Source: Oceanobacillus salinisoli
Lineage (GTDB): Bacteria; Bacillota; Bacilli; Bacillales; Amphibacillaceae
DNA: 64,000 nucleotides
Direction of reading: 5' to 3'
Assembly: GCF_009733865.1 (NCBI RefSeq)
Contig: NZ_WOFB01000001.1
Location: forward strand, 1-64,000
Part shown: positions 61,915 to 64,000 of the stretch, piece after piece
Numbering within the stretch: position 1 is the first letter of the stretch
Layout: each line of letters begins with the position of its first letter
The notes under the pieces: model-generated
Databases searched by the model: none
What the model was told of the DNA's origin: nothing
Seen by the model: only the letters and a program-made list of their open reading frames with translations
Position numbers and translations under genes: made by a program

Positions 61915-62274
61915 ATGGTAAAAAGAGTTACTGCGACGCAAGAAGCTATACATTTAATCGGAAAATTAAAAGATCTTCACGGACCATTAATGTTTCACCA
62001 GTCGGGCGGATGTTGTGATGGAAGCTCACCTATGTGTTATCCACGTGACGAGTTTCGAATTGGAGAATCGGATGTATTATTAGGAGAAATTGCAGGGACA
62101 CCATTTTATATATCGAAGGATCAATATGCTTATTGGAAGCATACACAGCTAATTATTGATGTGGTCGATGGTCGTGGTGGAATGTTTTCGCTAGAAGGGC
62201 CTGAAGGAAAACGTTTTTTAACCAGGTCCCGTATTTTTACTGAAAATGAGAAAAAAGAACTTGCACAAAGTTAA
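61915..62274 (+). CDS. DUF779 family protein
   Basis: A 119-residue cytoplasmic protein of DUF779, a family commonly encoded next to AldB/ExaC-type aldehyde dehydrogenases. The conserved core FHQSGGCCDGSSPMCYP has three cysteines that may bind metal, and DVVDGRGGMFSLEGPEGKRF is the second conserved block. No function is proven. The start is ATG with GGAGG seven bases upstream. It probably partly shares the aldehyde dehydrogenase transcript. Confidence 0.9.
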   Translation: MVKRVTATQEAIHLIGKLKDLHGPLMFHQSGGCCDGSSPMCYPRDEFRIGESDVLLGEIAGTPFYISKDQYAYWKHTQLIIDVVDGRGGMFSLEGPEGKRFLTRSRIFTENEKKELAQS

Positions 62275-62364
62275 TGTAATAGGTGATAGCTTTTTATATG
62301 TAATAGTCACAATTAGCCCAGATTTATCATATTTTATAACAAAACGATAAAAGGGTGTGTCTAT

Positions 62365-63399
62365 TTGAAGAAATATTACGTAAGTGCAAACACTGCAGAA
62401 GGCTTTATTAATCACATTACCACTAACCTTCAAAATATCAAACAGATTATTATTCTAAAACATCCGTCAAACACCTTGAAAACTGCAATTATTCAAGATG
62501 CGGTTCATACGTACAAATCTAACTATGATGTTGAAGTATTACTAAGCCCCTTAGGAAAAAAACACTTAGATGGTATTATAATCAGAGAAAAATCTCTGGC
62601 CATTATCAGTAACCGCATCGCAACAACAGATATAGCTGGTGCAATTGAAATTGATTGCAGCTTGTTTATCAAACATAAACCAACTTTAGATAATGAATTA
62701 CAAGAAAAGTTTAAATACCATACAGAAGAAGCATATAAAAATTTTGCAACTGGTTTAAAAATTCATGATGATTTAGAAGAAATATATATTAATGAAATGA
62801 ATTTTAAACGTGCTAATGAACTTGCAGAAGAATTTATTCAAAATCTACTCCAAAATGAGAATAAACAGGACCGTCAAGCACACACTTATCATCGATTTTT
62901 CGGTACGAACACAGCAGATGGTGTTGTCAATGAAATTCCAAATCTTATTGAAGGTATCCAAAATGTATACTATATTAAAGGTAGAGCGGGTACAGGTAAA
63001 TCGACTTTTATGAAAAAAATCGCTGCATCATGTGAAGAGTATGGGTACGATGTGCAAGTATATTATTGCAGTTTTGATCCAAATAGTTTGGACATGGTAC
63101 TTGTACGTGATTTGGATTTCTGTATATTTGATAGTACAGACCCTCATGAATACTTTCCAAACCGCGATGGAGAAAAAACCCTGGATCTATATGAAAAATT
63201 AGTAACACCAGGAACAGATGAAAAATATGAAGAGCAAATTACAAAAGTAAATAATCACTATAAATCATATATGAAGCATGGAATTAAGGAGTTAAAAAAA
63301 GCTGGAGAGTATCTAGATGAATACGAAGAACAGTTTACTTTTACAGAAGAAGAGAAAAATCATATTATAGAATTTATCAATGAGCAAATAATTCAATAG
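62365..63399 (+). CDS. Twin P-loop ATPase-like protein (PRK06851-like), first P-loop degenerate
   Basis: A 344-residue cytoplasmic protein made of two related halves. The C-terminal half has an intact Walker A, GRAGTGKST, at 206-214, preceded by FFGTNTADGVVNEIPNLI. The N-terminal half repeats the layout (SANTAEGFINHITTNL, then IILKHPSNTLKT at 29-40), but the loop glycines are lost. Both halves have the (S)LDGII/LDMVLV motif. In related proteins that I remember, both loops are intact. The function is unknown; nucleotide binding by the second half is likely. The start is TTG with AAAAGGGTG upstream. It stands alone. Confidence 0.8.
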   Translation: MKKYYVSANTAEGFINHITTNLQNIKQIIILKHPSNTLKTAIIQDAVHTYKSNYDVEVLLSPLGKKHLDGIIIREKSLAIISNRIATTDIAGAIEIDCSLFIKHKPTLDNELQEKFKYHTEEAYKNFATGLKIHDDLEEIYINEMNFKRANELAEEFIQNLLQNENKQDRQAHTYHRFFGTNTADGVVNEIPNLIEGIQNVYYIKGRAGTGKSTFMKKIAASCEEYGYDVQVYYCSFDPNSLDMVLVRDLDFCIFDSTDPHEYFPNRDGEKTLDLYEKLVTPGTDEKYEEQITKVNNHYKSYMKHGIKELKKAGEYLDEYEEQFTFTEEEKNHIIEFINEQIIQ

Positions 63400-63409
63400 A
63401 CAAATACGG

Positions 63410-63440
63410 GAAGGTCCTAAAGAAGGTTCTGCCTTTTTGG
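63410..63440 (+). terminator. Possible terminator after the twin P-loop gene
   Basis: AAGG-CCT / AGG-CCTT paired blocks followed by TTTTT; a weak stem. Confidence 0.4.
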
Positions 63441-63617
63441 TGATTACGGCCAATGAATTGTACCATTGTGACATTCTATTTACCATCATCAAAAGTGTAC
63501 CAATGAATGCCAGATTGTTTACCACTTCATATCTTCTGGATAATCAAAAATGTTATACAAATTTGATTGATTCTCGATAAGTTCAGTTTTTCACAAGAGG
63601 AGCGTTTGTGGAATATC

Positions 63618-63665
63618 AAAAGCCTAATTTCTCAATGAAGGTACGGAGGAATTAGGCTTTTTTAT
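63618..63665. terminator. Strong isolated terminator hairpin
   Basis: A perfect 12-bp stem AAAAGCCTAATT / AATTAGGCTTTT followed by TT, with a 20-base loop. No gene is recognisable between it and the twin P-loop gene, nor from here to the window end at 64000. Confidence 0.7.
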
Positions 63666-64000
63666 CTTTCAAAATATATATAGTTGGAAATCCGCACTTC
63701 ATTGATGTTATCCCATTGGTAAAAGCGGGGGCAACAAGTGGTAAATCTTGTGGTGATCGCTGGTACAAAACATGACAGAGGTGGATTCTTATGGCTGTAA
63801 TCAATTTGGATTTTATTGGCATAAATTATGTCAATAAAAATAAAAATATAATTTTGGTGTGAATAATGTGAATGATATAATGCCATGTATTCTTTCTCAT
63901 TTCCTGTTTTTCTAGTTAATACAACGTCCAAAAGTGTTCAATTAATGTTAATTATTTCGGCGTTTCACTAAATAGTTTTAGAAAGTTATTTGCAAATTTT

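Noticed and set aside
63662-63931. 89-codon minus-strand frame at the right edge
   Set aside because: AT-rich chance frame with no translation signal.

Overview
The window looks like chromosomal DNA of a low-GC, endospore-forming member of the Bacillaceae, probably a halotolerant genus close to Oceanobacillus or Virgibacillus. The reasons are an AT-rich composition with strong GGAGG-type ribosome binding sites, many TTG and GTG starts, a tricistronic gerA-type germination operon, a SAM-I riboswitch on metNIQ, and close matches to Bacillus gene sets (TopB, YyaL, YdjO, CueP, the YbbC/YbbD/YbbE cell-wall recovery proteins). The genus is an inference. I saw no rRNA, tRNA, prophage, CRISPR array or intact transposase gene.

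Layout. 0-6 kb: a tandem repeat at the left edge, topoisomerase III, a ferredoxin, a coiled-coil protein and YyaL. 6-12 kb: a DUF2294 protein, an SbtA-type bicarbonate permease, and SAM riboswitch-metNIQ. 12-18 kb: two related tiny proteins, a small membrane protein and the gerABC-type operon on the minus strand. 18-27.5 kb: a minus-strand signalling operon with two large GGDEF-EAL proteins (one ending in a LuxR helix-turn-helix, one in PilZ), a hybrid histidine kinase with two receiver domains, and CheR. 27.7-31 kb: an acyl-ACP thioesterase and an alpha-glucosidase. 31.6-43.3 kb: a cell-wall sugar recovery locus. 43.8-57.4 kb: transporters (EamA, AtoE-like, two MFS, SLC13), a CheA-CheW pair, CueP and a HAD phosphatase. 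57.6-64 kb: divergent YeiH/LysR, YdjO, aldehyde dehydrogenase plus DUF779, and a twin P-loop protein.

How genes work together. The 31.6-43.3 kb locus forms a coherent route. Secreted AmiE-like, NagZ and NamZ proteins cut peptidoglycan to amino sugars. An ABC importer without its own ATPase takes these in. A BadF-type kinase phosphorylates them, MurQ converts MurNAc-6-phosphate, and a MurR-like repressor lies between. This replaces the PTS transporter MurP used by Bacillus subtilis. The signalling block and the CheA-CheW pair point to c-di-GMP and chemotaxis-type control.

The most unusual content is between genes. One family of about 160-185 bp elements (eight copies, all in the same orientation, bounded by TTTAT, with covarying hairpins) looks like a non-autonomous mobile element or structured-RNA element, and two copies supply the stop codon of the neighbouring gene. 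A second hairpin family (five loci) and a third family with terminal inverted repeats are also dispersed here. Four loci carry alternating GCGCGATTT / CGCTCGA words, in the best array about 21 bp apart, and two further tandem arrays use 20-21 bp half-units.
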